Positions 36,048 through 46,164 of a stretch of 64,000 nt of DNA are shown piece after piece. The notes under the pieces were generated by a model. It saw only the letters and a program-made list of their open reading frames with translations, made no database searches and had not been told where the DNA came from. This DNA comes from Tateyamaria sp. Alg231-49 (GTDB lineage: Bacteria; Pseudomonadota; Alphaproteobacteria; Rhodobacterales; Rhodobacteraceae): assembly GCF_900143535.1 (NCBI RefSeq), contig NZ_FRFA01000007.1:219960-283959 (forward strand), written 5' to 3'. The translations under genes and the position numbers were made by a program. Within the stretch, counting starts at the first letter, position 1. Each line of letters starts with the position of its first letter.

Positions 36048-37196
36048 ATGGCAAAGAACCGCAGCATTTTCGAAGAGGTTGAAACGACTGAAAAACAGGT
36101 CGTGGAAACCGGTGTGATTGATCGTGGACGCGGGGGGGCACGTGGTGCGATCCGCGTCTGGCTGATTATGCTGTTTACGCTTGTCGTAGTGATGATTGCA
36201 GTGGGGGGGCTGACCCGGTTGACGGACAGCGGCCTTTCGATCACCGAATGGCGCCCGTTTACAGGTGCGATACCGCCCATGAGTGCTGCGGATTGGGACT
36301 CCGAGTTCGCCAAATATCAGGCGATCGATGAATTCCGCATCCAGAACAGTTGGATGGAACTCTCTGATTTTAAGGTGATTTACTGGTGGGAATGGGGCCA
36401 TCGCCAACTGGGTCGGGTTATTGGCGTGGTCTGGGCCATCGGGTTCTTTTGGTTCCTGTTGCGCCGCAAGATACCCACTGGTTGGACACCGTCGCTGCTG
36501 GGGCTGGGTGTGCTGGGCGGACTGCAAGGTGCCATTGGCTGGTGGATGGTTGCCAGCGGCGTGACGTCTGGCGAAGGCATGGTGGATGTTGCGAGCTATC
36601 GCCTCGCGACGCATCTGGGCCTCGCTTTTGTCATTCTGGGCCTGCTTGCGTGGTACATCTACCACATGGGCCGAGCTGAGCGGGACTTGATGCAGGCGCG
36701 CCGGGACAAGGAGGCCAAGCTGTTTTCGATGTCTACGGGCCTTATGCACTTTGCGTTTCTGCAAATCCTGATTGGGGCGCTGGTGGCTGGGATTGATGCC
36801 GGGCGCAGCTATACCGACTGGCCCTTGATGGGAGGGCAGGTGTTTCCGGCCTCTGCGTTCATCTTTGAGCCGTGGTGGCGCAACCTGTTTGAAAGCCCGG
36901 GACTGGTGCAGTTCGTTCACCGCGTGTCGGGTTATCTGTTGGCGATCTTTACCGTGGTTGTGTGGATGCGCGGGCGGCGGTCGGCACATCCCAACACGAG
37001 ATTTGCGTTCAATGCGGTGATGGCGGCGATGGCGCTGCAAATCGCGCTTGGGATTGTAACTGTTGTGTACGGTGCACCGTGGCAGGTCGCTATTATGCAC
37101 CAACTTCTGGCCGTCGTCCTGTGGGCATTGATCTTGCGGGCGCGGTTTCTGGCGGCCTATCCGCTTGCCACGTCTCTTCGAGGAAAAATAGCATGA
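36048..37196 (+). CDS. ctaA: Heme A synthase CtaA (COX15 type)
   Basis: Oxidises the heme O methyl group to make heme A for cytochrome oxidase; inner membrane; 382 residues. About eight helices are seen with four histidines as heme ligands, in WEWGHRQLGR, LATHLGLAF, QFVHRVSGYL and IMHQLLAV. VGGLTRLTDSGLSITEWRPFTGAIPP after helix 1 is diagnostic. The stop TGA overlaps the next ATG (ATGA), so the M32 peptidase is coupled to it; these two are not related in function as far as is known. Confidence 0.96.
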   Translation: MAKNRSIFEEVETTEKQVVETGVIDRGRGGARGAIRVWLIMLFTLVVVMIAVGGLTRLTDSGLSITEWRPFTGAIPPMSAADWDSEFAKYQAIDEFRIQNSWMELSDFKVIYWWEWGHRQLGRVIGVVWAIGFFWFLLRRKIPTGWTPSLLGLGVLGGLQGAIGWWMVASGVTSGEGMVDVASYRLATHLGLAFVILGLLAWYIYHMGRAERDLMQARRDKEAKLFSMSTGLMHFAFLQILIGALVAGIDAGRSYTDWPLMGGQVFPASAFIFEPWWRNLFESPGLVQFVHRVSGYLLAIFTVVVWMRGRRSAHPNTRFAFNAVMAAMALQIALGIVTVVYGAPWQVAIMHQLLAVVLWALILRARFLAAYPLATSLRGKIA

Positions 37197-38668
37197 ACGC
37201 TTATGCAGACCTGATGGCTTTTGAACATGACACGCAGGCGCTTGGGCAGATTGCCGGGCGGCTCGGTTGGGATCAAGAAACCATGATGCCCCACGGCGCG
37301 CGCGACCAACGGGGCGAAGAGATGGCAGCCATCGAAAAAGTGCTTCATGCCCGCCGCACAGACCCTCGCGTCGGCGATTGGTTGGCTGGTATCGATGCGG
37401 CGAGTCTGGACGCTGTAGGGCAGGCGCAACTGCGCGAGATTCGGCGCAATTTCGAGCGTGCGAGCAAGGTGCCTGCCGATCTGGCGGCGGCCTTGGCCCG
37501 CCAGACGTCGCTTGCGCATGGAGTTTGGGCTGAGGCGCGTGCAAATGACGATGTTGCCGCCTTTCTGCCCGCCTTGAGCGAAGTAATCGACCTCAAACGT
37601 GAAGAAGGAGTGGCCCTTGCCGCAGGCGGCGATGTCTATGACGCGATGCTGGCAGATTATGAACCTGGAACGACGGCTGCCGATCTGGATGCGATGTTTG
37701 GCGCTTTGCGTCCTGAACTGGCCGACTTGCGCGCTGCCATCCTTGAACGCGACGAACCTGCTGGCGTGCGCGGGCCATTCGACGAAGCCGCGCAACTGCG
37801 CCTGAGTGAAACGCTTGCGGGCGCCTTTGGCTACGATGTCAAAAACGGGCGGATCGACAAGGCCGTGCACCCGTTTTCGTCCGGCTCTGGCCTTGATGTG
37901 CGGATCACGACGCGCACCAACGCAAATGATCCGTTCAACTGCTTTTACTCGACCATCCATGAGGTCGGCCATGCCTGTTACGAACAGAACATCGACCGCG
38001 ACTATTTGCTGACCCCATTAGGTCAGGGGGTATCGATGGGCGTGCATGAAAGCCAAAGCCGGATTTATGAAAACCAACTGGGGCGCAGCCGTACCTTTAC
38101 CGGGTGGCTTTTTGGACAGATGCGGGACGCGTTCGGCGACTTTGGGATCGCGGACGAAAACGGGTTTTACGCCGCCGTAAACCGCGTTTCAAACGGGTAC
38201 ATCCGTACCGAAGCAGATGAAGTTCAGTACAATTTGCATGTTCTGTTGCGCTTTGATCTGGAACGCGCATTGATGTCCGGTGATCTCCTTGTGGGTGATC
38301 TTGAAGCCGCATGGAACGATCGCTTTGCAGCTGATTTTGGGTATCAGGTCGACAAACCATCAAACGGGGTTTTGCAAGATGTGCATTGGTCCGAAGGGCT
38401 GTTTGGGTACTTCCCAACGTATAGCCTTGGCAATGTTTATGCCGGGTGCCTGAATGAAGCGCTGCGTGTGGCGGTTCCAGATCTGGACGCGCAATTGGCG
38501 CGTGGCGATACGTCAGCGGCAACGGGATGGTTAAAGCAAAACTTGCAACGCCACGGTGGGCTGTATCAACCGCGCGACGTGATCACACGTGCGTGTGGGC
38601 AGGCACCCGACCCGGCGCCATTGCTGACCTACCTCAAGGATAAGTTCAGCGGTATTTATGCGCTGTAA
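37193..38668 (+). CDS. Carboxypeptidase, M32 family
   Basis: Zinc carboxypeptidase of the thermostable Taq type, 491 residues, cytosolic. All M32 motifs are present: HPF at 226-228, DVRIT at 235-239, HEVGH at 256-260 (two zinc-ligand His, catalytic Glu257) and HESQSR after it (third ligand). The ATG at 37193 overlaps the ctaA stop. The role is probably peptide turnover. The neighbouring gene on the other strand is 162 bases away, and I see nothing in that gap. Confidence 0.93.
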   Translation: MNAYADLMAFEHDTQALGQIAGRLGWDQETMMPHGARDQRGEEMAAIEKVLHARRTDPRVGDWLAGIDAASLDAVGQAQLREIRRNFERASKVPADLAAALARQTSLAHGVWAEARANDDVAAFLPALSEVIDLKREEGVALAAGGDVYDAMLADYEPGTTAADLDAMFGALRPELADLRAAILERDEPAGVRGPFDEAAQLRLSETLAGAFGYDVKNGRIDKAVHPFSSGSGLDVRITTRTNANDPFNCFYSTIHEVGHACYEQNIDRDYLLTPLGQGVSMGVHESQSRIYENQLGRSRTFTGWLFGQMRDAFGDFGIADENGFYAAVNRVSNGYIRTEADEVQYNLHVLLRFDLERALMSGDLLVGDLEAAWNDRFAADFGYQVDKPSNGVLQDVHWSEGLFGYFPTYSLGNVYAGCLNEALRVAVPDLDAQLARGDTSAATGWLKQNLQRHGGLYQPRDVITRACGQAPDPAPLLTYLKDKFSGIYAL

Positions 38669-38830
38669 AGCATCGTTTCGGTCGGAGATGGCCAAACTGG
38701 GACATCTGACAGACTGGTTATGCGCGCATTCTCTGTGCAGACCTTGGCACGGTTTCTGATCGTTACGGTGGCTGACCACCAGTGCATCTGCCGTGTGAAA
38801 CTGTGCGCGTAGGCGTGCGACGGCTCGGAA

Positions 38831-39517
38831 CTATTCCGCGCGCGCCAGTTGGGCAATTTCATCGGTCGCGTCCTGAACTTTGGTCGCCACCGATTTGACC
38901 TGAGACGCGACCACGGCAAATCCTTTGCCTACATCACCTGCGCGGGCAGCCTCGATTGCTGCGTTGATGGCCAACATCTTGGTCTGGGTAGAGAAATCAC
39001 CAATCGATTTCGATATGCTCATGATCTTCTTGTTGTTTTCGGCGGTGAGTTTCTGGCGCTCCTGCCTGTTCTGGGCCTCCATAGCTTCGAAATAGCCGCT
39101 CATCGATACGCATGCATCGCTTTGAAGCCCACGATGCAACGCGTTGAACATCGCCTCGTCTACCTTGCCGCTGCCGGCGGCATGGCGGGCAAGACACAAG
39201 GCGCCTTCGCGGTGATAGATGACGTAGCACATCAGATATTTGTCAAAGGCGACCCCTTTTTCCATCAAAAGCTGCGTGGTTGTGCGCTGCGTCTCGATGT
39301 ATTGGGGCGAGAACCGCCCCTGAAGGATGTTTTCGAATTTGATGCGACCGCGTTCAATCTGTTCGCGCGTCACCGCTTCGGGCCGCGTACCAATCAGAAA
39401 GCCGTAGATATCGCGCATGATGCGATCGAGCTCAGGCTCGATCAGTATCCAGACTTTTGAACCCGCTGCACGCTGCGACGGCGTCCATTGGTCTTCAAGG
39501 ATTTTGATATCCATCAT
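38831..39517 (-). CDS. Minimal globin-coupled chemoreceptor-like protein
   Basis: Protein of 228 residues. The N-terminal part (about 1-150) has the protoglobin sensor pattern: [28 protein letters not shown] and [19 protein letters not shown], the last with the candidate heme-ligand His. The C-terminal part is only the tip of a methyl-accepting protein: [40 protein letters not shown], followed by [11 protein letters not shown] and the stop. Normal HemAT-type receptors are about 430 residues with methylation helices, which are missing here. There is no membrane segment. The start at 39517 is chosen over the GTG at 39547; it has AGGGCGT before it. It may sense oxygen and signal to a chemosensory CheA/CheW array. 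Confidence 0.8.
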   Translation of the reverse strand: MMDIKILEDQWTPSQRAAGSKVWILIEPELDRIMRDIYGFLIGTRPEAVTREQIERGRIKFENILQGRFSPQYIETQRTTTQLLMEKGVAFDKYLMCYVIYHREGALCLARHAAGSGKVDEAMFNALHRGLQSDACVSMSGYFEAMEAQNRQERQKLTAENNKKIMSISKSIGDFSTQTKMLAINAAIEAARAGDVGKGFAVVASQVKSVATKVQDATDEIAQLARAE

Positions 39518-39683
39518 ACGCCCTACAATCGGTTGTCCTCCTTTCACTATCGCAACGAGTGATAATGAGAGGTTACCGATGGGCAGAAAGTCTGCGCGTG
39601 AACCGCGCGCAGGAATGACGCGAACAGAAATGCAGTGGCTCAGTCACTACAGGAACTGTCGCGATCAACTTGGACCAATTACG

Positions 39684-42425
39684 TTATTCAGCGTCCTCGG
39701 TGTCTTCGCCCTGGTCTGCAATCCAGGCAACGCTAACAACCACTTCGCCCTTGCCGGTGTCGAACACTTTGACGCCGCCTGCGCTTCGTGAGCGGAAGCT
39801 GATGCCTTCGATCGGCACGCGGATGGACTGGCCTTTTGACGTGGCAAGCATGATCTGATCGTCCATTTCGACCGGGAACGACGCCACGATCTGGCCGCCA
39901 CGCATCGCCTTGTCCATGGCGGCAACGCCCATGCCGCCGCGCCCACGCACTGGATAGTCATGGCTGGACGACAGTTTGCCAGAGCCTTTAGCCGTGACGG
40001 TCAGGATCAGGTTTTCGGCCGCTGACATCTCTGCATAGCGAGCCGGATCAATGGTCGCATTTGCATCCGTTTCTTCCTCATCTGATACATCAGCATCGTC
40101 TGCCAAGCCCGCGACAGCTCTGCGCATTTTCAGATAGGCAGCGCGCTCGTCGCTGGTGGCATCAAAGTGACGGATGATCGACATAGAGACCACTTTGTCC
40201 GACCCGGACAACTTGACGCCGCGCACCCCAACCGAACTGCGCGAGTTGAACACACGCACGTCGGTGGCCGGAAAACGGATCGCCCGGCCCGAATTAGTGA
40301 TCAGCATAACATCGTCGTCGTTTGAGGCGATGCGTGCATTGATCAGCGTCGTGTCGGCGTGCTCATCCTCGAACTTCATCGCGATCTTGCCATTGGACTT
40401 CACATTGGTGAAGTCCGACAACTTGTTGCGTCGCACCGTTCCGGCGGAAGTGGCAAAGACAACTTGCAGGTCGTCCCATTCCTTTTCATCGCGATCTACT
40501 GGCATGATGGCTGCAATGCTGACGCCCGTAGGGATGGGTAGGATATTGACGATGGCCTTGCCTTTGGATGTGCGACCGCCTTGCGGCAAGCGCCATGTTT
40601 TGAGTTTGTAGACCATGCCGTCTGTCGTGAAGAACAACAGTTGCGTGTGTGTGTTCGCCACAAAGAGGGTGGTTATCACGTCCTCTTCTTTGGTCTGCAT
40701 ACCGCTGACGCCCTTGCCGCCGCGTTTTTGACTACGGAAGTCGGCCAGAGGGGTACGTTTGATATAGCCGCCCGAGGTGACGGTCACGACCATATCCTCG
40801 CGCTCGATCAGGTCTTCGTCTTCCATGTCGCCGGACCAGTCGACAATCTCGGTGCGGCGGGGAACGGCAAACAATTCTTTGGTTTCAGAGAGTTCAGCGG
40901 CGATGATCGCCATGATCCGCTCGCGGCTGCCAAGAATTTCGAGGTATTCCTTGATCTTGGCCGCCAGTTCTTCCAGTTCGTCCGTAACTTCCTTTACGCC
41001 AATCTGAGTGAGGCGTTGCAGGCGCAGTTCCAAAATGGCGCGGGCTTGGGTTTCGGACAGGTTATAGGTGCCGTCCTCGTTCGCGGTATGGGTCGGATCG
41101 TCGATCAACGCGATGTAGGGCAGGATGTCGCTGGCCGGCCAGCGGCGCTCCATCAACTTCGCGCGCGCCTCGGCGGCGTCAGCGGAGGAGCGGATCGTGG
41201 CGACAACTTCGTCGATATTGGTGACGGCAACGGCCAGACCACACAGGATGTGACTGCGCTCGCGTGCCTTGCGCAACTCAAACGCAGTGCGGCGCGCAAC
41301 GACTTCCTCGCGAAAATCGATGAACGAAGTCAGGAAGCGGCGCAAAGTGAGCTGCTCGGGCCGTCCGCCGTTCAAGGCTAGCATGTTGCAGCCGAAATAG
41401 ACCTGCATGGGCGTAAAGCGGAACAACTGGTTCAAAACCACTTCCGCCGTTGCATCTCGTTTCAATTCAACGACGACACGCACGCCGTTGCGGTCGGATT
41501 CGTCCTGAACGTGGGCGATGCCCTCGATCTTTTTGTCGCGCGCGGCCTCTGCGATCCGTTCGATCATCGTGGCCTTGTTTACTTGATAGGGAATCTCATC
41601 AATAACAATGGCGTAACGGTCTTTCCTAATCTCTTCGACACGCGTCTTCGAGCGGATGATGACGCTGCCGCGTCCCTCGAGATAGGCCTTTCTTGCGCCA
41701 GAACGGCCCAGAAGGATGCCGCCCGTCGGAAAGTCCGGGCCGGGGATGTAGTCGATCAGCTGTTCAGAGGACAAATCAGGGTCTTCGATCAGCGCAAGGC
41801 ACGCATCGACGACTTCGCCCAAGTTGTGGGGCGGGATGTTGGTTGCCATGCCCACAGCAATACCGCCGGCGCCATTGACCAGCATATTTGGAAAGCGGGC
41901 GGGCAGGACGGTTGGTTCGCGGTCTTTGCCGTCATAGTTGTCCTGAAAGTCGACTGTATCCTTGTCGATATCGGCCAGAACATAAGCGGCAGGCTTGTCC
42001 ATGCGTACTTCGGTATAGCGCATAGCCGCCGGGTTATCGCCGTCCATCGAACCAAAGTTGCCCTGACCATCCAGCAACGGCAGGGACATCGAGAAATCCT
42101 GCGCCATGCGCACCAGCGCGTCGTAAATCGCGGAATCCCCATGGGGGTGATATTTCCCCATGACGTCGCCAACAGGGCGAGCCGACTTGCGATAGGATTT
42201 GTCGTGGGAATTTCCGGTCTCGAACATCGCATAAAGGATGCGGCGGTGCACAGGTTTTAGGCCATCGCGCAAATCCGGAATCGCGCGGCTGACAATGACG
42301 GACATCGCATAGTCCAGATAGGACGTGCGCATCTCGTGCTCGATAGACACAGAGGGGCCATCATAGGCGGGCCGTTCTGGCGTCATTTCATCATCATTAT
42401 CAGGGGGTTGCGGCGTGTCGGTCAC
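39684..42425 (-). CDS. gyrA: DNA gyrase subunit A
   Basis: Subunit of the type II topoisomerase that introduces negative supercoils, 913 residues. Catalytic Tyr137 lies in [16 protein letters not shown]. The quinolone-resistance region [12 protein letters not shown] has Ser98 and Asp102, equivalent to E. coli Ser83 and Asp87, so the wild-type susceptible residues are present. The C-terminal pinwheel domain has repeated blades, including [21 protein letters not shown], which holds the GyrA box. The tail is acidic. Upstream are 190 bases with an AT-rich part shared with usg. Confidence 0.97.
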   Translation of the reverse strand: MTDTPQPPDNDDEMTPERPAYDGPSVSIEHEMRTSYLDYAMSVIVSRAIPDLRDGLKPVHRRILYAMFETGNSHDKSYRKSARPVGDVMGKYHPHGDSAIYDALVRMAQDFSMSLPLLDGQGNFGSMDGDNPAAMRYTEVRMDKPAAYVLADIDKDTVDFQDNYDGKDREPTVLPARFPNMLVNGAGGIAVGMATNIPPHNLGEVVDACLALIEDPDLSSEQLIDYIPGPDFPTGGILLGRSGARKAYLEGRGSVIIRSKTRVEEIRKDRYAIVIDEIPYQVNKATMIERIAEAARDKKIEGIAHVQDESDRNGVRVVVELKRDATAEVVLNQLFRFTPMQVYFGCNMLALNGGRPEQLTLRRFLTSFIDFREEVVARRTAFELRKARERSHILCGLAVAVTNIDEVVATIRSSADAAEARAKLMERRWPASDILPYIALIDDPTHTANEDGTYNLSETQARAILELRLQRLTQIGVKEVTDELEELAAKIKEYLEILGSRERIMAIIAAELSETKELFAVPRRTEIVDWSGDMEDEDLIEREDMVVTVTSGGYIKRTPLADFRSQKRGGKGVSGMQTKEEDVITTLFVANTHTQLLFFTTDGMVYKLKTWRLPQGGRTSKGKAIVNILPIPTGVSIAAIMPVDRDEKEWDDLQVVFATSAGTVRRNKLSDFTNVKSNGKIAMKFEDEHADTTLINARIASNDDDVMLITNSGRAIRFPATDVRVFNSRSSVGVRGVKLSGSDKVVSMSIIRHFDATSDERAAYLKMRRAVAGLADDADVSDEEETDANATIDPARYAEMSAAENLILTVTAKGSGKLSSSHDYPVRGRGGMGVAAMDKAMRGGQIVASFPVEMDDQIMLATSKGQSIRVPIEGISFRSRSAGGVKVFDTGKGEVVVSVAWIADQGEDTEDAE

Positions 42426-42615
42426 GTGGTTCTGCCCAATCTTTGCGTCACTCTACATCTTGGGGGACAACCTATCAGAAAGCACAGATAATGTGCAACG
42501 CCTGAGCGCACGCGCTGTTAGCAGTCTTGGCAATAGGCTGCTAAAATATTGTTTTTGTTGCTTATTAATCTTTGTCGCGCTCAACTGAACGCAGAAAAGA
42601 AAACAGAGGTACAAA

Positions 42616-42885
42616 ATGGAGCAAAATGAAACGGAACTGATGTTGAAGGGATATGGGCTGACGACGGCTGAAATCTTTTACCGCATGCCGGACTTTACCC
42701 ATGTCCTGAACACCTTTGTCTGGCAGGACTATGACATTGCGCCGGATCATCCGCGTTTGCTGAAATTCATCGATTTTTGGAAGGCCGAGATTGAAGGGCC
42801 GCTACATTCGGTGCGGTTTACGCACCGCAAGATGATGTCATGCGGGGAATGGCGCAATGTGACCGGAGAGTTCACGGTGCACTAA
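42616..42885 (+). CDS. usg: Usg family protein
   Basis: Small protein of 89 residues that matches the Usg family of alphaproteobacteria, first noted near trpFB in Caulobacter. The characteristic parts are ELMLKGYGLTTAEIFYRMPD, VWQDYDIAPDHPRLLKFIDFW and KAEIEGPLHSVRF. Function unknown. It is divergent from gyrA and convergent with the radical SAM gene (15-base gap). No tryptophan biosynthesis gene is in the window. Confidence 0.85.
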   Translation: MEQNETELMLKGYGLTTAEIFYRMPDFTHVLNTFVWQDYDIAPDHPRLLKFIDFWKAEIEGPLHSVRFTHRKMMSCGEWRNVTGEFTVH

Positions 42886-42900
42886 GGCGCTCTTCTCTGT

Positions 42901-43842
42901 TCAGGCCGAACAGGACGCCCCACCCAGAACGCAGAACTTGGCGCAATGTGGATGGTTTAGCGAAACTTCGCCTTCGGCCTCGGCCAGCGTCGCGCCCAGT
43001 TCAAATTGTGGATCATAGGGCAAGAGTGTGCAGGCCAGTACCGCCGGACGTGCCGCACCCTTGCGTTTGACCACCATGCGTGACGATGAACACATCACCG
43101 CTTCGGGGCGCTTGTTCAGGATCGACCAACATTCTGTCGTAATTTCAGGCACTTCAACGTTTTCGTCCATTTCCGGGAACAAAACAGTGGATCCGGGGTC
43201 AAAAGCGTCAATACGCCAACCTTTCGTGGCAAAAAGTCTGGCATAGCCCTGACGTGCCTCGTCTTCGCTTTCAGCCATCTCAACCCGACCGGCAACTGCC
43301 ATCCGTGCACCAACGGAGGCAAGCCACGCCATCCCGCGCATCGACTTTTCGAACGCGCCGACACCACGTTCGGCGTCATGCACCGCGGGGGCATGGTGAT
43401 CGAGGCTGACCCGAAATGTGATCTTGCTGCCATAGCGGGTGACGAGATCCTTGATTTCCGCCTGCACAGCGGGGCGCATCATCGGGGCCATCGCGTTGGT
43501 CAGCACCAACACGTCGTATCCACGCGCTAGGCTGCGTTCCAGCATTTGGATACAGGCCGGATTCATGAACGGTTCACCGCCCGTGAACCCGATTTCGCGA
43601 ACATTCCACCGACGTATTTCAAGCTGGTCGAGATAGTCGCTGACCTCGTCCGCACTCAGATATACAAGAGCGTCATTGGTGGGAGAGCTTTCGATGTAGC
43701 AGTTGGTGCAGGTGATGTTGCAAAGCGTGCCCGTGTTGAACCACAGCGTTTCGGGGTGGCTGAGCCCGACTTTTGCCCGTTTCTCGCCTTTGGCCGTGAT
43801 GTCCGGGTTTTCGAATTTGCCTAGGTTGGCCAAGTCTTTCAT
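42901..43842 (-). CDS. Radical SAM protein, function unknown
   Basis: Protein of 313 residues that should use S-adenosylmethionine and a [4Fe-4S] cluster. The cluster motif C-x3-C-x2-C is CNITCTNC, followed by GFTGGEPFMNP, the SAM-binding glycine motif. The C-terminal end has more cysteines (HPHCAKFCVLGGASCSA), a possible second cluster like that of SPASM proteins but shorter. VLACTLLPYDPQFELGATLAEA resembles the tail of the NirJ/MoaA-like group. Substrate unknown; no peptide-precursor gene is seen next to it. It is divergent from zwf. Confidence 0.8.
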   Translation of the reverse strand: MKDLANLGKFENPDITAKGEKRAKVGLSHPETLWFNTGTLCNITCTNCYIESSPTNDALVYLSADEVSDYLDQLEIRRWNVREIGFTGGEPFMNPACIQMLERSLARGYDVLVLTNAMAPMMRPAVQAEIKDLVTRYGSKITFRVSLDHHAPAVHDAERGVGAFEKSMRGMAWLASVGARMAVAGRVEMAESEDEARQGYARLFATKGWRIDAFDPGSTVLFPEMDENVEVPEITTECWSILNKRPEAVMCSSSRMVVKRKGAARPAVLACTLLPYDPQFELGATLAEAEGEVSLNHPHCAKFCVLGGASCSA

Positions 43843-43976
43843 CGAACAACGCCCTGCCGTGTATTGGTTATATCACGCATTCATTCCTAGGAGTTGGGGG
43901 CGGGTTGGAAAAGGCTCCTCCTGACGGTTTGACAGCTTTGTGATAAGCATTGATGCAGATAAGGCGCACAGCGTGT

Positions 43977-44022
43977 TTGACCGTTGAGTACCCTGTTGAA
44001 TCTGATAGTGTTTGCGCAAACA
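43977..44022 (+). promoter_or_regulatory. zwf promoter with LacI-type operator
   Basis: TTGACC (43977-43982) and TCTGAT (44001-44006), spaced by 18 bases, are followed by the perfect 14-bp palindrome TGTTTGCGCAAACA at 44009-44022. It overlaps the expected start of transcription and lies just before the ribosome-binding site TAGGAG. Palindromes with a central CG of this kind are typical for LacI-family repressors of sugar genes. The regulator gene is not in the window. Confidence 0.5.
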
Positions 44023-44042
44023 TTTTTTAGGAGTACCAAGCC

Positions 44043-45494
44043 ATGGTTTCGCGTGTCATTCCGGTCGAGCCTTTCGATCTGGTGATCTTTGGGGGAACAG
44101 GCGACCTTGCACGACGCAAGATTTTGCCCGGTCTATTCCGTCGTTTTTGCGCGGGGCAAATGCCTGGCGATGCGACAGTCATCGGCGCGGCCCGTTCGGA
44201 CATGGATGCAGATGGCTACCGCGCATTCGTGGCCGAAGCGGTGCAAGAGTTTGGTGGAGAAGAAAAGGCGTCTACTGACAAGCTGCAGGCTTTTCTGGCG
44301 TGTATGGCTTATGTGTCGATCGATGCGCGCGGCGAAAAAGGGTGGCTCGAACTGGTAGAGCTGATCCAGCCGGGACGCGTACATGCGTTCTACTTCTCGG
44401 TTGCACCCAGCCTCTTTGGTGATCTGGCAGAACGTTTGAACCAGCACGGGCTGACCAATGATGCCAGCCGGATCGTGGTTGAAAAACCCTTTGGGCGCGA
44501 TTTGGCGTCGGCCAAGGAGCTCAATCGTGATCTGGCAGCTTACTTCGACGAAAGCCAGATTTACCGGATCGACCATTATCTTGGCAAAGAAACGGTTCAG
44601 AACCTTATGGCCGTGCGCTTTGGCAACATGCTGTTCGAACCTCTTTGGAACAGCCAATATGTCGATCACATCCAGATTACCGTGGCTGAAACTGTCGGTG
44701 TGGGCGGACGTGGCGAGTATTACGACAAGTCCGGCGCGATGCGGGACATGGTCCAAAACCATCTGATGCAGCTTCTTTGCCTTATCGCGATGGAGCCGCC
44801 CAGCAAGTTTGACCCAGATGCGGTGCGTGACGAAAAACTCAAAGTCATTCGCGCGCTCGATTCCGTGGAACCGCACCACATCGTGCGGGGGCAATACGAG
44901 GCTGGTGCAGAAGGCCCAGGCTTTCGTGAAGAAGTTGGCGACCCGCGCACCCGGACCGAAAGCTATATTGCCATGAAAGTCGGTGTCAGCAACTGGCGGT
45001 GGGCTGGGACGCCGTTCTATTTGCGGACAGGTAAACGTCTCAAGGCGCGCTGTTCAGAGATTGTCGTGGTATTCAAAGAACTCAACCACTCGATCTTTGG
45101 TGAGCAAGAGGACCATCGCAACGTGTTGTCGATCCGTCTGCAACCGAACGAAGGCATGACGTTGGGTGTAACCATCAAGGAGCCCGGCCCGGGTGGTATG
45201 CGCTTGATTGACGTACCGCTCGACATGTCATTCGCGGATGCGCTTGGCGCTGACGGCGCAGACCAGACAGATGCTTATGAGCGTTTGATCATGGACGTGA
45301 TCCGCGGCAACCAGACCCTGTTCATGCGCGGCGACGAGGTTGAGGCCGCATGGGCCTGGACTGACCCGATCATCGACGGTTGGGAGACCCGCGGCGAAGT
45401 GCCCAAAGTTTATGACAGCGGCAGCGAAGGCCCGGTGGATGCCGTGCAGTTGCTGGCCCGTGACACCCGAGTGTGGCGAAAGGTGGCCTCATGA
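44043..45494 (+). CDS. zwf: Glucose-6-phosphate 1-dehydrogenase
   Basis: Oxidises glucose 6-phosphate to 6-phosphogluconolactone with NADP (some with NAD), the entry to the Entner-Doudoroff and oxidative pentose phosphate routes; 483 residues. The dinucleotide site is FGGTGDLARRKILPGLF and the active-site signature is RIDHYLGKETVQNL, with the catalytic His in the D-H-Y region. GTPFYLRTGKRL follows. First gene of zwf-pgl-pgi: it overlaps pgl by four bases (ATGA). The upstream palindrome suggests sugar-responsive control. Confidence 0.97.
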   Translation: MVSRVIPVEPFDLVIFGGTGDLARRKILPGLFRRFCAGQMPGDATVIGAARSDMDADGYRAFVAEAVQEFGGEEKASTDKLQAFLACMAYVSIDARGEKGWLELVELIQPGRVHAFYFSVAPSLFGDLAERLNQHGLTNDASRIVVEKPFGRDLASAKELNRDLAAYFDESQIYRIDHYLGKETVQNLMAVRFGNMLFEPLWNSQYVDHIQITVAETVGVGGRGEYYDKSGAMRDMVQNHLMQLLCLIAMEPPSKFDPDAVRDEKLKVIRALDSVEPHHIVRGQYEAGAEGPGFREEVGDPRTRTESYIAMKVGVSNWRWAGTPFYLRTGKRLKARCSEIVVVFKELNHSIFGEQEDHRNVLSIRLQPNEGMTLGVTIKEPGPGGMRLIDVPLDMSFADALGADGADQTDAYERLIMDVIRGNQTLFMRGDEVEAAWAWTDPIIDGWETRGEVPKVYDSGSEGPVDAVQLLARDTRVWRKVAS

Positions 45495-46159
45495 AAATCC
45501 AAGAATATCCCGACCGTGAACTGCTGGCCATGCGGCTGGCGGATCAATTGGCCAGCGAGTTAAAGAACTGTCTGCTAATCCATCCCTGGGCCTCATTCGT
45601 AGTGCCGGGTGGGACGACTCCGGGGCCGATCTTTGACAGCCTTTGCGCCGTGGGGCTGGACTGGAACCGAGTGCATGTGATGCTCAGCGACGAACGCTGG
45701 GTGCCCGAAGATCACGACCGCTCCAACGCCAAATTGCTCAAGACCCATCTGTTTGTGGAGCAGGCAGCAGGGGCCAAGTTCATGCCCTTCCACATGGACG
45801 GCGAAACGCCTGAGAGCGCGGCGCCTATCCTGTCTGAACGATTGGCCGAAGAGATGCCAATTTCGGTTCTGTTGCTTGGTATGGGGGCAGATATGCACAC
45901 CGCGTCCCTGTTTCCCGGAGCCGACGGTTTGCCTGCGATGATGGCAGACAATGCCCCCTTGGTCGTACCTGTGTCTGTTGAGGGCCAGGAACCACGCATA
46001 TCGTTTTCCGGCCCCGCACTGGCGGGTGCTATGGCCAAACATCTGGTGATCTACGGCGACGAAAAACGGCGCGCGCTTGAAGCGGCGCAATCCATGTCAC
46101 CAGTTGAGGCCCCGATCCGGGCCGTGATGGACGGCCTGATCGTCCATTGGGCGGAGTAA
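45491..46159 (+). CDS. pgl: 6-phosphogluconolactonase
   Basis: Hydrolyses 6-phosphogluconolactone to 6-phosphogluconate; 222 residues. Motifs: [33 protein letters not shown] and [21 protein letters not shown], which form the phosphate and sugar pocket. The ATG at 45491 overlaps the zwf stop (ATGA). The C-terminal part is followed by pgi after 5 bases. This is the cytosolic second step of the zwf pathway. Confidence 0.95.
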   Translation: MKIQEYPDRELLAMRLADQLASELKNCLLIHPWASFVVPGGTTPGPIFDSLCAVGLDWNRVHVMLSDERWVPEDHDRSNAKLLKTHLFVEQAAGAKFMPFHMDGETPESAAPILSERLAEEMPISVLLLGMGADMHTASLFPGADGLPAMMADNAPLVVPVSVEGQEPRISFSGPALAGAMAKHLVIYGDEKRRALEAAQSMSPVEAPIRAVMDGLIVHWAE

Positions 46160-46164
46160 GTAAT

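Noticed and set aside
35199..37544. Open frame of 781 codons on the minus strand
   Set aside because: It is antisense to trmJ and ctaA, both with strong family motifs, and its translation is rich in Arg, His and Pro without any domain: a shadow of GC-rich third positions.
38669..38830. Extension of the globin-coupled receptor beyond its stop
   Set aside because: None of the three frames of the following 162 bases continues the chemoreceptor helix pattern, so no simple frameshift explains the short protein.
43929..43960. TTGACA as a second promoter before zwf
   Set aside because: No acceptable -10 element at 16-18 bases; the pair at 43977-44006 is better placed.
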